Shown one piece after another: positions 15,846-23,623 of a DNA stretch of 36,955 nt. A program made the translations under genes and the position numbers. The stretch comes from Campylobacter concisus (GTDB taxonomy: Bacteria; Campylobacterota; Campylobacteria; Campylobacterales; Campylobacteraceae). The DNA is taken from contig NZ_PPCG01000070.1 in assembly GCF_002913745.1 (NCBI RefSeq), forward strand, positions 1 to 36,955. Reading direction: 5' to 3'. The number at the start of each line of letters is the position of its first letter. Position 1 is the first letter of the stretch. Below the pieces are notes generated by a model. That model worked only from the letters and a program-made list of their open reading frames with translations. It was not told where the DNA came from and made no database searches.

Positions 15846-15880
15846 TAGTGGCAGGCGTTTGCTTGCCACTACAAATTTTT
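15846..15880. terminator. Terminator shared by convergent genes
   Basis: TAGTGGCA (15846-15853) and TGCCACTA (15864-15871) form an 8-bp stem, followed on the plus strand by CAAATTTTT. The wHTH gene stop codon (15869-15871) lies inside the right arm, so the hairpin can serve both directions. Confidence 0.75.
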
Positions 15881-16096
15881 AAATCTATAAACTCCGTTTT
15901 TTACTCGTTCAAAAATTTTCTTCTCTTCAAGTAACTTAAACGTGCTTATCACGGTTGGTTTGCTCACATTTAGCTTTTCACAAATTTCTGAAATTTTAAG
16001 CATGATAAAGCCATTTTCATCGCTTAGCTCGCAAAGTAAATTTATGATCTCTACCTTTTTCTCGCCAAGAAGCGCTTTATAAATTTGCTCTTTCAC
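15869..16096 (-). CDS. Small winged-helix DNA-binding protein
   Basis: A 75-residue protein beginning VKEQIYKALLGEKKVEIINL (GTG start). It is essentially one winged helix-turn-helix: LLCELSDENGFIMLKISEIC, then EKLNVSKPTVISTFKLLEEK as the HTH, then IFERVKNGVYRFKNL as the wing. It resembles the ArsR-like or RepL-like small regulators that sit beside dgkA in other Campylobacter (from memory). The GTG at 16096 falls one base after the dgkA stop, which favours it. A longer GTG start at 16144 would overlap dgkA by 47 bases and add 16 residues. No metal-ligand cysteines are present, so a classical metal-sensing ArsR is unlikely. Its target is unknown. Confidence 0.75.
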   Translation of the reverse strand: MKEQIYKALLGEKKVEIINLLCELSDENGFIMLKISEICEKLNVSKPTVISTFKLLEEKKIFERVKNGVYRFKNL

Positions 16097-16097
16097 G

Positions 16098-16463
16098 CTA
16101 GCCCCAAATTTTATAGAACACAGCCACGCACCAAAGCGCGCCACATAAGAAATTTGCGATCATCACGGCCGCACTTCCAGCGTCCTTTGCCGCCTTTGCT
16201 AGGGCGTGATAGTCTGGGCTCGCAAGATCAGTCACTCGCTCTAGGCCCGAGTTTAGGCACTCACAAACTAGCACAAATGCCATGCTAAAGATCAAAAATA
16301 GGTTAAAAATAAGGTCAAATTTCCAAAAAAATAGCGAGATCGTAGCTATCAAAAATATGCAAATTTCTATGCGAAAGCTCTTTTCGTTTTTAAAAATTTC
16401 AGCCAAACCCTCTCTTGCGTAGCCAAAATTTTTAAAAAATTTATACGTTGGCTGGTTTCTCAT
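16098..16463 (-). CDS. dgkA: Diacylglycerol kinase
   Basis: Small trimeric inner-membrane kinase that recycles diacylglycerol to phosphatidic acid. From ATG at 16463 it is 121 residues, the usual size, with three membrane helices. An amphipathic N-terminus (FFKNFGYAREGLAEIFKNEK) is followed by FRIEICIFLIATISLFF, then the signature ECLNSGLERVTDLASPDYHA holding the catalytic Glu and metal-binding residues, and AKAAKDAGSAAVMIANFLCG. AAAGGAAAGTT precedes the chosen ATG. An upstream ATG would add nine residues without a ribosome site. It is followed by the wHTH gene and is divergent from xth. Confidence 0.94.
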   Translation of the reverse strand: MRNQPTYKFFKNFGYAREGLAEIFKNEKSFRIEICIFLIATISLFFWKFDLIFNLFLIFSMAFVLVCECLNSGLERVTDLASPDYHALAKAAKDAGSAAVMIANFLCGALWCVAVFYKIWG

Positions 16464-16493
16464 AACTTTCCTTTTTGTGATTTTTGGCATAAT

Positions 16494-16499
16494 TATAAT
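16494..16499 (+). promoter_or_regulatory. -10 box of xth
   Basis: TATAAT in AATTATAATTAAAAAAAGG, 23 bases before the TTG start of xth. This would give a very short leader. Confidence 0.5.
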
Positions 16500-16516
16500 T
16501 AAAAAAAGGATGAAAT

Positions 16517-17275
16517 TTGAAACTTATTAGCTGGAATGTAAATGGGCTGCGCGCAGTCGTGGCAAAAGATGGCTTTGGCTGGCTTGATGAGGTTGGGCCT
16601 GATTTTTTGGGGCTGCAAGAGATCAAGGTCAAAGAGGATGACGTGCCAAAAGAAATTTACAACCTTGGCTTTAAAGATATCAGTGTAAATTCAGGCGCAA
16701 GAGCTGGCTACTCTGGCGTGATGAGCCTAGCTAAATTTGACGTGCAAACGCAAAAAGCGGCCTTTTTTGACGACACGGAGGGGCGAGTTTTGGAGCATAG
16801 ATTTGATGATATAGTGCTTTTTAACATCTACTTTCCAAACGGCCAAAAGGACGACGAGAGGCTAGCTTACAAGATGGACTTTTACGAGAAATTTCTAGCT
16901 TACTGCAAAGAGCTAGTAAAAAGCGGAAAAGAGGTGATATTTTGCGGCGACGTAAATACCGCTCACCGCGAGATCGATCTTAAAAATCCAAAGGCAAATG
17001 CCAAAACTTCTGGCTTTTTGCCTATCGAGCGAGCGTGGATAGATGAGGTGCTAAAAAGTGGCTTTATAGATACCTTTAGAGCCGTTAATGGCGACGTTAC
17101 GGACGCTTACTCGTGGTGGAGCTACCGCTTTAACGCAAGGGCGAAAAACGTAGGCTGGAGGATTGATTATTTCTTCATCTCGCAGGGGCTAAAAGATAGG
17201 CTAAAAGACGCCTTTATCCTGCCAGAGATCGCTGGTAGCGACCACTGCCCAGTTGGCATAGAGATAGAAATTTAG
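16517..17275 (+). CDS. xth: Exodeoxyribonuclease III
   Basis: AP endonuclease and 3'-5' exonuclease of base excision repair, with an EEP (endonuclease/exonuclease/phosphatase) fold and 252 residues. Active-site motifs in order are [13 protein letters not shown] (metal-binding Asn), [14 protein letters not shown] (Glu), [11 protein letters not shown] (Tyr), [11 protein letters not shown] (Asp and Asn), and [13 protein letters not shown] at the end (catalytic Asp-His). [12 protein letters not shown] is also typical. The start is TTG with AAAAAAAGGATGAAA before it. No alternative ATG keeps the first strand. It converges with mntP and overlaps it by four bases. Confidence 0.96.
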   Translation: MKLISWNVNGLRAVVAKDGFGWLDEVGPDFLGLQEIKVKEDDVPKEIYNLGFKDISVNSGARAGYSGVMSLAKFDVQTQKAAFFDDTEGRVLEHRFDDIVLFNIYFPNGQKDDERLAYKMDFYEKFLAYCKELVKSGKEVIFCGDVNTAHREIDLKNPKANAKTSGFLPIERAWIDEVLKSGFIDTFRAVNGDVTDAYSWWSYRFNARAKNVGWRIDYFFISQGLKDRLKDAFILPEIAGSDHCPVGIEIEI

Positions 17276-17829
17276 AGCACTCCCTCTTCTAGCAGGTGGG
17301 TGATGAGGATTTTAAAGCCTATAAATATAAGTATCGCTCCGCCTAAAAAAAGCGCCTTTTTCTCTAAAATTTCACCCATAAATTTACCGATGTAAAAGGC
17401 AGCTAGACTTAGTACAAAGCATACTACGCCGATGATGAGCGCACTCTCAAATATACTAACCGCCTCAAAACTAAGCGTGACACCAATGGCGAGTGCGTCG
17501 ATACTCGTGGCAAATGCACCCACAAAAATGGTCTTAATATCCATGCTCAAGGACTCGCCAGCCTCGCTGCTACAGGCCTCTTTTAGCATTTTAAAGCCAA
17601 GAAAACAGAGTATAAAAAATGCGATGAAGTGATCAATGGAGCTTATAAATTTAGCAAAGCTAATGCCTAGAAAATAGCCAAGAAGTGGCATGAGAAACTG
17701 AAAAAAGCCAAGCATAAAAGCGATAAATAAAATTTTGCCAAGAGCAAGGCTTTTATACCTTGCGCCGTTTGCCATATTTAGCGCCGCGCTATCCATGCTA
17801 AGAGCGAAGCTAAGAAGTAAAATCTGCAT
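17272..17829 (-). CDS. mntP: Manganese efflux pump MntP
   Basis: Inner-membrane manganese exporter (YebN/MntP family), 185 residues with six predicted helices. The two pseudo-symmetric halves each carry the family's acidic motif: [15 protein letters not shown] near residue 9 and [16 protein letters not shown] near 106. The second half ends [21 protein letters not shown]. It is a single-gene unit on the minus strand, with the DUF4197 gene divergent 109 bases away. I saw no yybP-ykoY-type riboswitch in that short leader. Confidence 0.93.
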   Translation of the reverse strand: MQILLLSFALSMDSAALNMANGARYKSLALGKILFIAFMLGFFQFLMPLLGYFLGISFAKFISSIDHFIAFFILCFLGFKMLKEACSSEAGESLSMDIKTIFVGAFATSIDALAIGVTLSFEAVSIFESALIIGVVCFVLSLAAFYIGKFMGEILEKKALFLGGAILIFIGFKILITHLLEEGVL

Positions 17830-17903
17830 AAATTCCCTTTAAAAAAAGAGCAAATTTTAGTGCAAAAATATTAAATTTATTTTAAGCGTTTAGATATTTT
17901 TTG

Positions 17904-17909
17904 TATGAT
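17904..17909 (+). promoter_or_regulatory. -10 box of the DUF4197 operon
   Basis: TATGAT in TTTGTATGATTTTG, 29 bases before the ATG at 17939. The ribosome site AAAGGAGAGAAG immediately precedes the start. Confidence 0.5.
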
Positions 17910-17938
17910 TTTGCTTTAAATTTAAAAAAGGAGAGAAG

Positions 17939-18688
17939 ATGAAAAGATCTCTTGTTATTCTTTGTGGCGCGCTTGCTTTAAATTTACAAGCCGCAAGCAT
18001 GGATGATATGATAAACAAAGGTGTCAAAATCGCCACTCACGCATCAAGCGGCGACTACAAAAGCTTAGTTAGCGAGGCGCTAAACGCAGCTGTGAGCGAG
18101 CTTTCAAAAGAAGGCTTTATAAACAACGCCACAGCTAAAATCCCGCTTCCAAAAAGCCTTGAAATGGCGTCAAATTTAGCCAAAAAAGTGGGCGGCGAGA
18201 AGTGGGCGCAGGACCTTAGCAAGTCGATAAACAACGCTGCGACCACGGCCGTGCCAAAGGCTGCTGAAATTTTTAGCGAAAGCATAAAAAATATGAGCGA
18301 AGCAGATGTCAAAAAGCTCTTTAACGGCGGCAGTGACAGCGTTACGAAATATTTGCAGCAAAGCTCCAGCCAAAAGCTAAAGGCGGCATTTACGCCAATA
18401 ATTGAGAAAATGATGAGTGATAATAGCTTTGCGACTGCCTATAATGGGCTAAATTCTTTCATCGTCGGCTCAGCAAAAAATAATGAAACGATAAAATCAG
18501 TAAAGAGCCTAGCTAAAAATTTAGGTGCAAGCGAGTATGTGCCAGATGACGGCGAGGACCTAAACGCATATATCACAAGAAAGACGCTAGATGGGCTATT
18601 TAACGTGATGAGCGAGAAAGAAAAGGGGCTAAGAAGCGGCTTTAGCCTAGATAGTGGCAAAAAGGTACTTGACTCGATCTTTAAATGA
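17939..18688 (+). CDS. Exported DUF4197 family protein
   Basis: 249 residues beginning MKRSLVILCGALALNLQAAS, a Sec signal peptide with cleavage likely near residue 19, so it is periplasmic. The mature sequence is helical and fits DUF4197: a repeated Ala/Leu helix set (LVSEALNAAVSELSKEGFIN), IPLPKSLEMASNLAKKVGG, then FSESIKNMSEADVKKLFNGG. The C-terminus has ITRKTLDGLFNVMSEKEKGL. The family has no known biochemical function. The last bases overlap the start of an EamA transporter (ATGA), so the two are translationally coupled. Nothing indicates a functional link beyond that. Confidence 0.85.
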   Translation: MKRSLVILCGALALNLQAASMDDMINKGVKIATHASSGDYKSLVSEALNAAVSELSKEGFINNATAKIPLPKSLEMASNLAKKVGGEKWAQDLSKSINNAATTAVPKAAEIFSESIKNMSEADVKKLFNGGSDSVTKYLQQSSSQKLKAAFTPIIEKMMSDNSFATAYNGLNSFIVGSAKNNETIKSVKSLAKNLGASEYVPDDGEDLNAYITRKTLDGLFNVMSEKEKGLRSGFSLDSGKKVLDSIFK

Positions 18689-19563
18689 AAAATTTAAGCG
18701 CACAAAACAGAGCTGACATCGCACTCATCGTAGTTGCCATCGTTTGGGGCGCTACGTTTTTACCCATGGCAAACGCGCTAAAGACAAATGGCGTCTTTGT
18801 CATGCTCTTTTGCCGGTTTTTTCTCTCGGCTATCTTTATGGGGTTTGTCGCGCTTAAATTTACTAAGAAATTTGACAAAAAAAGCGTCATCTACGGCGTT
18901 ATCCTTGGCGCGGTGCTATTTTTATCATTTGCTACGCAAACTTACGCCCTAAAGCTTACTTTTAGCTCTAGCGTCGCCTTTATCACGGGACTTGAGTGCG
19001 TGATAGTGCCTTTTATGGCGGCTATCTTTTTTAAAAATAAGATAAGCATTTTTGCCATTTTGGGCGCTATGATCGCTATTTTTGGGCTTTGGCTCTTAAG
19101 TGGCGCCACGCTAGCACTTGGGAGCGGAGAGGCGCTAGCGCTTGTCTGCGCGATATTTTACGCACTTTATACTACGCTAAATGGCCACTTTGTAAGAAAG
19201 AGCGAGCTTTATCTGCTTGTCTTTGTGGTCTTTCTCACAAATGCCATGCTTTCGCTTGTTTTCGCGCTTTTTCAGGGCAGTATCGTGCCAAATTTCGATA
19301 GAGATTTTTTCATAGCGATATTTATCACGACTGTGATAGGCACCATATTTTGCTACTTTGTGCAAACGATCGCTCAAAGATACACGACCGCTAGCAAGGC
19401 GGCATTGTTTTTCTGCTTAGAGCCAGTCTCAGCTGGGCTAATAGGCTACTTTTTTGCAGGCGAGATACTTAGCATCTGGCAAATTTTTGGAGCCATGCTC
19501 ATCATCTTTGGTGTCATTTTTAGCGAATTTGGCAAGCAAATTTGCTCTAAATTTAAGCTCTAA
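18685..19563 (+). CDS. DMT-superfamily (EamA) transporter
   Basis: 292-residue inner-membrane protein with ten predicted helices in two EamA repeats. The first begins IALIVVAIVWGATFLPMANA and the second near LALVCAIFYALYTTLNGHFV. It ends with GAMLIIFGVIFSEFGKQ. Members export or import small metabolites, such as amino acids and their derivatives. The substrate cannot be read from sequence. The ATG overlaps the TGA of the DUF4197 gene. The 3' end overlaps the convergent methyltransferase gene by four bases. Confidence 0.9.
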   Translation: MKNLSAQNRADIALIVVAIVWGATFLPMANALKTNGVFVMLFCRFFLSAIFMGFVALKFTKKFDKKSVIYGVILGAVLFLSFATQTYALKLTFSSSVAFITGLECVIVPFMAAIFFKNKISIFAILGAMIAIFGLWLLSGATLALGSGEALALVCAIFYALYTTLNGHFVRKSELYLLVFVVFLTNAMLSLVFALFQGSIVPNFDRDFFIAIFITTVIGTIFCYFVQTIAQRYTTASKAALFFCLEPVSAGLIGYFFAGEILSIWQIFGAMLIIFGVIFSEFGKQICSKFKL

Positions 19564-20285
19564 AAGACAAAAAGTTTCATCTGTGAGTCTATCTTTTCAT
19601 CTATAAACTCGCCCTCAAATCTCTCTTTTAACATCGCTAAAACCGTCTTTTCATCGTAGTTTTTAGCTCCGTTTATCTCAAGGTGCCAGCAGATATTTTC
19701 AGCTGCTTCTTGCACGCTTCGTCTAGCGATCCTAGTTTCGTTTAAAATTTCACTCTTATAAGCGATGCCTTGCTCATTTAGCCACGCTTCAAGCCTATCT
19801 ACTACGTTTTTTTGAGAGAGCACGCGGCCAAATTTTTCAAAAAATGGCTCAAGTAGATCAGAGCTTCTAGGCTTATCCCAGCCAAGATAGAGCTTTTGCT
19901 TGGCGCAGTTTTGAAATTTAGCAAAATCTTCATCGCTTGCAATGGCTGGGCTCATCGTGCAAATGGCGATATCAAAGTGCCTTGCTGGCTTAAATTCTCT
20001 CCACGAGCAAACCTCACTGGTTAAATTTGTCACGCCAAATCTCTTTGCATCTTCGTTTAAAATTTCTATCATCTTTTCTGAGCTATCGATGCCTGTTATA
20101 TGTTTAGCCGTTTTTGATAAAAATATGCTCCAAACACCCGTGCCACAGCCTATATCAAGGATATCTTTGCCACTAAAATCAACTCCCCAAGCCAAGGCTT
20201 TACTAAAAATTTGCTGCTGGATAGTGCTGATCTTGCCGTCAAATCTTTGGTAGTTTGACGCCTTTTTATCCCATAAATTTTGCAT
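19560..20285 (-). CDS. Class I SAM-dependent methyltransferase
   Basis: 241 residues with a standard Rossmann methyltransferase core. Motif I is ILDIGCGTGVWSIFLS near residue 41, followed by the acidic strand end in ITGIDSSEKMIEIL, and motif IV is HFDIAICTMSPA near 110. A C-terminal helical part (EEFIDEKIDSQ region) may shape the substrate site. The N-terminus, MQNLWDKKASNYQRFDGKIS, is of the small-molecule methyltransferase type. The substrate is unknown. It is divergent from the thioesterase gene, with 45 bases between starts. I cannot tell whether it belongs functionally to the neighbouring zinc genes. Confidence 0.9.
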   Translation of the reverse strand: MQNLWDKKASNYQRFDGKISTIQQQIFSKALAWGVDFSGKDILDIGCGTGVWSIFLSKTAKHITGIDSSEKMIEILNEDAKRFGVTNLTSEVCSWREFKPARHFDIAICTMSPAIASDEDFAKFQNCAKQKLYLGWDKPRSSDLLEPFFEKFGRVLSQKNVVDRLEAWLNEQGIAYKSEILNETRIARRSVQEAAENICWHLEINGAKNYDEKTVLAMLKERFEGEFIDEKIDSQMKLFVF

Positions 20286-20304
20286 TTTAGCTCCTCTTTT
20301 TGGT

Positions 20305-20310
20305 TATAAT
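20305..20310 (+). promoter_or_regulatory. -10 box of the thioesterase gene
   Basis: Perfect TATAAT in TTGGTTATAATTTTAGC, 21 bases before the ATG at 20331, so the leader is very short. Confidence 0.6.
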
Positions 20311-20330
20311 TTTAGCAAAAAAGGCTAAAA

Positions 20331-20723
20331 ATGAGAGATTTTATATATCACGTCACCATCCCACCACAAGCCATCGACATGCACGGACATATGAATAATG
20401 TCTATTATTTCACGCTTATGCAAGAGGCTGCATTTGCCCACTCTGCCGCTGTTGGCGACACTGTTGAGGCGCAGTATAAAAGGGGAGAAATTTGGCTCAT
20501 TAGAAAAAATGAAGCAAAATATATAAAAAGCGCAAAGCTAATGGACAAGATAGAAATTTACACCTACACGCAGACTGAGGGCAAGGCGACATCTTGCAGA
20601 TATTTTGAGTTTAAAAAAGATGGCGAGCTAATAGCAACTGGCAAAACAGAGTTTGTCTATATCGATCTAAAGACAAACCGCCCAAAAGCTATCCCAGCCG
20701 AGATCATCGCGCTTTACTCGTGA
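20331..20723 (+). CDS. Acyl-CoA thioesterase, 4HBT hotdog fold
   Basis: 130-residue single hotdog domain that probably hydrolyses an acyl-CoA or other thioester. The active-site region is AIDMHGHMNNVYYFTLMQEA near residues 13-32, where Asp, His and Asn match the 4-hydroxybenzoyl-CoA thioesterase class. Strand pairs KLMDKIEIYTYTQTEG and GELIATGKTEFVYIDLKT complete the fold. The physiological substrate is unknown. Its 3' end overlaps the convergent Zur-type gene by ten bases. Confidence 0.88.
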   Translation: MRDFIYHVTIPPQAIDMHGHMNNVYYFTLMQEAAFAHSAAVGDTVEAQYKRGEIWLIRKNEAKYIKSAKLMDKIEIYTYTQTEGKATSCRYFEFKKDGELIATGKTEFVYIDLKTNRPKAIPAEIIALYS

Positions 20724-21073
20724 CCGCACTCGTCGCAAACACCCTTTATCACGGCACTTTTTATATTTTTAGCGACGCTTAGGTGGGGCATGTCGATGTT
20801 TGTTACTTTGTGGCAGACGTCGCAGATGAAGTAGGCTTTGGCTTCATTTGCCAGCTCGTAGTAGCTCTTGTGGTTGTTTTCGGTTTTTATCACGAGATTT
20901 TCTTTTTCGAAAATTTCCATACTTCTATAAAAGGTCGTCTTGTTCGCGTCAAGGCTCTCTAAAATTTCATCGTAGCTTAGCGGTGCTTTGGCGTTTTGTA
21001 AAATTTCAACAAGCTTTATGCGAAGCGTCGTAGCCTTGATATTGTGCTCTTCTAAGAAATTTCTCGCGTTCAT
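20714..21073 (-). CDS. Fur-family regulator, probably the zinc regulator Zur
   Basis: 119-residue Fur-type repressor. The N-terminal winged helix contains NIKATTLRIKLVEILQNA and DANKTTFYRSMEIFEKENLV as recognition elements. The C-terminal dimerisation part has NNHKSYYELANEAKAYFICD and two CxxC pairs, CDVCHK and CDECGHE, the structural zinc site typical of Fur and Zur. It is divergent from znuA, which makes zinc the most likely co-repressor. The start at 21073 is chosen because AAAAGGGCAAAG lies directly before it, while an ATG five codons upstream lacks a ribosome site. The protein is shorter than E. coli Fur. Fur, PerR and Zur cannot be told apart with certainty by eye. Confidence 0.82.
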   Translation of the reverse strand: MNARNFLEEHNIKATTLRIKLVEILQNAKAPLSYDEILESLDANKTTFYRSMEIFEKENLVIKTENNHKSYYELANEAKAYFICDVCHKVTNIDMPHLSVAKNIKSAVIKGVCDECGHE

Positions 21074-21131
21074 CTTTGCCCTTTTCATTTTTCGTATATT
21101 AACGCTAAAAGATTTAAACTATATTTAAAAG

Positions 21132-21183
21132 AAAAGGCTAAATTTAGGCTTTTGCATTTTAAGTTGCAACCAAGTTGCATTTT
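21132..21183. promoter_or_regulatory. Candidate Zur operator region upstream of znuA
   Basis: A near-perfect 22-bp palindrome, AAAAGGCTAAATTTAGGCTTTT (21132-21153, one mismatched pair), is followed by repeated elements. TTGCATTTT occurs at 21152-21160 and 21175-21183, and AAGTTGCA at 21161-21168 and 21172-21179. TGCAAC-CAA-GTTGCA (21165-21179) is an inverted repeat. The three TTGCA cores are 11-12 bases apart, about one helical turn. The block ends 35 bases before the znuA ATG, where a repressor would cover the promoter. Confidence 0.5.
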
Positions 21184-21218
21184 GCTAAACTTCGCAATTA
21201 TTTTTTAAAGGAGAGATA

Positions 21219-22127
21219 ATGAGAAAAATTATCGTTTTTTTAGCTGTTTGTGCTTTGTCTCTTTTTGCAAAGCCGGTTGTGACTACTAGTATACTGCCAA
21301 CGAAATTTTTTGTCGAGCAGATCGCTGGAGATACGCTAGATGTAAATGCGATGGTTGGCAAAGGCGCTGATCCGCACACCTACGAGCCAAAGCCAAAGCA
21401 GATGAAGGAGCTTGAAAAGAGCGAGCTTTACTTTGCTATAGGCATCGAGTTTGAAGACGCGTGGCTTGATCGCTTCTCAAAGACGTTTAAAAATTTACGC
21501 ATCGTAAAGACACAAGAGGGCATCGAAAAGATCGCTATGAGCGAGGAGCATGAACATGAAGAGCACCACGAGCATAAACACGAGGGTGAGCATAAGCATG
21601 AGCACCATGACCACGAGGGCGAGCACCATCATCACCACCATGACGGCCTTGATCCGCACATCTGGCTTGATCCTATCCTAGTAAAAACACAAGCTGATAA
21701 CATAGCAAAGGCGCTAATAGAGAAATTCCCGCAAAATGCAAAGCTTTATGAGGAGAATTTGGCTAAATTTAAAGCTAGCCTTGACGAGCTTGATAGCTTT
21801 ATCAAAAACGAGCTAAAAGATGTCAAAACTCGCGAATTTATCGTATATCACCCATCTTGGGGCTACTTTGCAAAGCGCTATAACTTAGAGCAAATAGCCA
21901 TCGAGATAGAGGGCAAAGAGCCAAAGCCAGCTGAGCTAAAAGAGCTCATCGAAGAAGCCAAAGAGCACGGCGTAAAGGTCATTTTCGTGGCTCCACAATT
22001 CCCAACAAAGGCTGCAAATTTGATCGCAAAAGAGACTGGCTCAAAGGTCGTCATGATAGATCAGTTGCCTGAAAACTGGCTAGCTGAGATGAAAAAAACG
22101 GCTGAAATTTTCGCTAAAAGTCTATAA
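21219..22127 (+). CDS. znuA: Zinc ABC transporter substrate-binding protein
   Basis: Periplasmic zinc-binding component of ZnuABC, 302 residues. The signal peptide MRKIIVFLAVCALSLFA is followed by KPVVTTSILPTKFFVEQIAG. Zinc-ligand motifs are GADPHTYEPKP near residue 50, GLDPHIWLDP after the loop, and EFIVYHPSWGYFAKRYNLEQ, with the final acidic ligand in KVVMIDQLPENW. Between the first two ligands lies a long His/Glu/Asp-rich loop (about residues 107-142) dominated by EH and HH pairs, as in zinc-specific rather than manganese-specific family members. The ATG has AAAGGAGAGATA. The operator-like repeats upstream suggest zinc repression. The next gene starts two bases after the stop. Confidence 0.96.
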   Translation: MRKIIVFLAVCALSLFAKPVVTTSILPTKFFVEQIAGDTLDVNAMVGKGADPHTYEPKPKQMKELEKSELYFAIGIEFEDAWLDRFSKTFKNLRIVKTQEGIEKIAMSEEHEHEEHHEHKHEGEHKHEHHDHEGEHHHHHHDGLDPHIWLDPILVKTQADNIAKALIEKFPQNAKLYEENLAKFKASLDELDSFIKNELKDVKTREFIVYHPSWGYFAKRYNLEQIAIEIEGKEPKPAELKELIEEAKEHGVKVIFVAPQFPTKAANLIAKETGSKVVMIDQLPENWLAEMKKTAEIFAKSL

Positions 22128-22129
22128 AA

Positions 22130-23623
22130 ATGTTAGCACGCCTGATCGTCATTTGCCTACTTGCGATAAATGCCTTCGGGTGTGCTCTATGCTCGCTTTA
22201 TAGCCCAACAGCTCACGTTAGTGCGAAATTTGTCGCACACGAAAATAACATCACACAGATCGCTTTTACTTGGACCTTTTCGCAAAATTTCTCAGATCTT
22301 ATGAAGCAAAATTTTGACCTCAATCAAGATGAAAAGATAGATGAAAAAGAGCTTAGAAAGATCCGCTTAAATTTACTCGACTACCTCGTGCCAAGGTACT
22401 ATCTAACGGACATTGAGTATTATTATAAGGACGAAAATGCCACTAAAATAGAGCCAAATTTAAATAATTACAAGCTCTATTTTGACGAGGGCAGGCTTAA
22501 ATTTGACGTGAGTTTTAAGACAAATTTAGTGATCGCTGACGGACTTGTCGTATCGGTTGATATGGAGGACAAAGAGAGCTATTTTAACTTCAAATTTACG
22601 CAAAATAACGCATTTTTGGTGGGTAAAAACTTCTGGGCGATACCAAATTCAAACTCAAATTTGATATTTTTTACATTTTCAAGCAAAGAAGCAGCCAAAG
22701 CTCACAACGAGAAGCCAGCGCTTAAAGAGCTGCTAAAAGAGCCAGTAGTAGGCGTGAGCGATGAGAATTTAAGCCAGATAGATAAGATCGATGAGGCGAA
22801 ATTTGACATCGTCTCAAAAACTAGCCTAAGCTTGCTTGATAGGCTAAAGCAAATTTTAAGAAGCGTGGATTATAAAAGTCCGCTTGCGCTGCTATTTTTG
22901 GCATTTATCTCATTTGGCTATGGCTTCTTGCACGCTGCTGGAGCAGGCCATGGCAAGGTGCTAACAAGCTCATATTTTGCCGCAACTGGTGGCAGCTATA
23001 AAAGGGCGTTTTTATTTGCACTAAAGATTGGCTTTTTGCATGTCGTGGGCGCATTTGTCTTTGTCTTTGCTAGCTTTTTGCTGCTTTGTGAAGTAAGTAG
23101 CGACCTCACAAAGGACACTGCTAGCATAACGACTGCATTTTCTGGCGTCGTGATCTTTTTTGTGGCGATTTTTATGCTCGTTAAAAAGATCAAATTTTAT
23201 CTTTCAAACAAAAATGAGACTAAATTTTATATTTTTAGATCAAATCTAAGCCAAAATTTGAGTAAAAATACAAAATTTAAAAGCGAATGTGGTTGTCAAA
23301 TTTGCTCAACCAAAAAGCCAAAGAGCAAAGAGGAGTGGCTAGTAGCGGCCGCTGCGGCTCTGGTGCCCTGTCCAGGCACGATACTAGTCTTTGTGCTGGC
23401 AAATGAGATAGGTAGCTACTTTGCAGGTGTGATAAGTGGCGTATTTATGGCGCTTGGCATGAGTGTGGTGATATTTGTAGCGGCAGTTTTTGGCTCAAAG
23501 ATCAGCACGAACATTAAGCTAAAAAAGTTTAAAATCTACGCAGAATTTGCAGCCCTTGGCATCATGCTTTGGCTTGGACTTTTCATTTTTGTCACGACAT
23601 TTACGCAAAAGAGTCTGTTTTGA
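22130..23623 (+). CDS. DUF1007-NicO/RcnA-type fusion, probable metal transporter
   Basis: 497-residue two-part protein. Residues 1-17 are a signal or anchor helix. The periplasmic part, about 20-240, fits DUF1007 and contains DLNQDEKIDEKE, a perfect 12-residue EF-hand-type loop (22316-22351). From about 250 it is a membrane protein of the NicO/RcnA (nickel-cobalt transport) type with about six helices, including GFLHAAGAGHGKVLTSSYFA, the family's H-x-GHGK-like motif, and AALVPCPGTILVFVLAN. A cytoplasmic loop holds CGCQIC (23288-23305). It lies between znuA and znuC with no gaps, so it likely serves zinc or a companion metal. Direction of transport is not evident. Confidence 0.85.
   Translation: MLARLIVICLLAINAFGCALCSLYSPTAHVSAKFVAHENNITQIAFTWTFSQNFSDLMKQNFDLNQDEKIDEKELRKIRLNLLDYLVPRYYLTDIEYYYKDENATKIEPNLNNYKLYFDEGRLKFDVSFKTNLVIADGLVVSVDMEDKESYFNFKFTQNNAFLVGKNFWAIPNSNSNLIFFTFSSKEAAKAHNEKPALKELLKEPVVGVSDENLSQIDKIDEAKFDIVSKTSLSLLDRLKQILRSVDYKSPLALLFLAFISFGYGFLHAAGAGHGKVLTSSYFAATGGSYKRAFLFALKIGFLHVVGAFVFVFASFLLLCEVSSDLTKDTASITTAFSGVVIFFVAIFMLVKKIKFYLSNKNETKFYIFRSNLSQNLSKNTKFKSECGCQICSTKKPKSKEEWLVAAAAALVPCPGTILVFVLANEIGSYFAGVISGVFMALGMSVVIFVAAVFGSKISTNIKLKKFKIYAEFAALGIMLWLGLFIFVTTFTQKSLF

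Noticed and set aside
17830-17938. Manganese riboswitch upstream of mntP
   Set aside because: The spacer is short and A/T-rich, and no yybP-ykoY-like paired elements could be found by eye.
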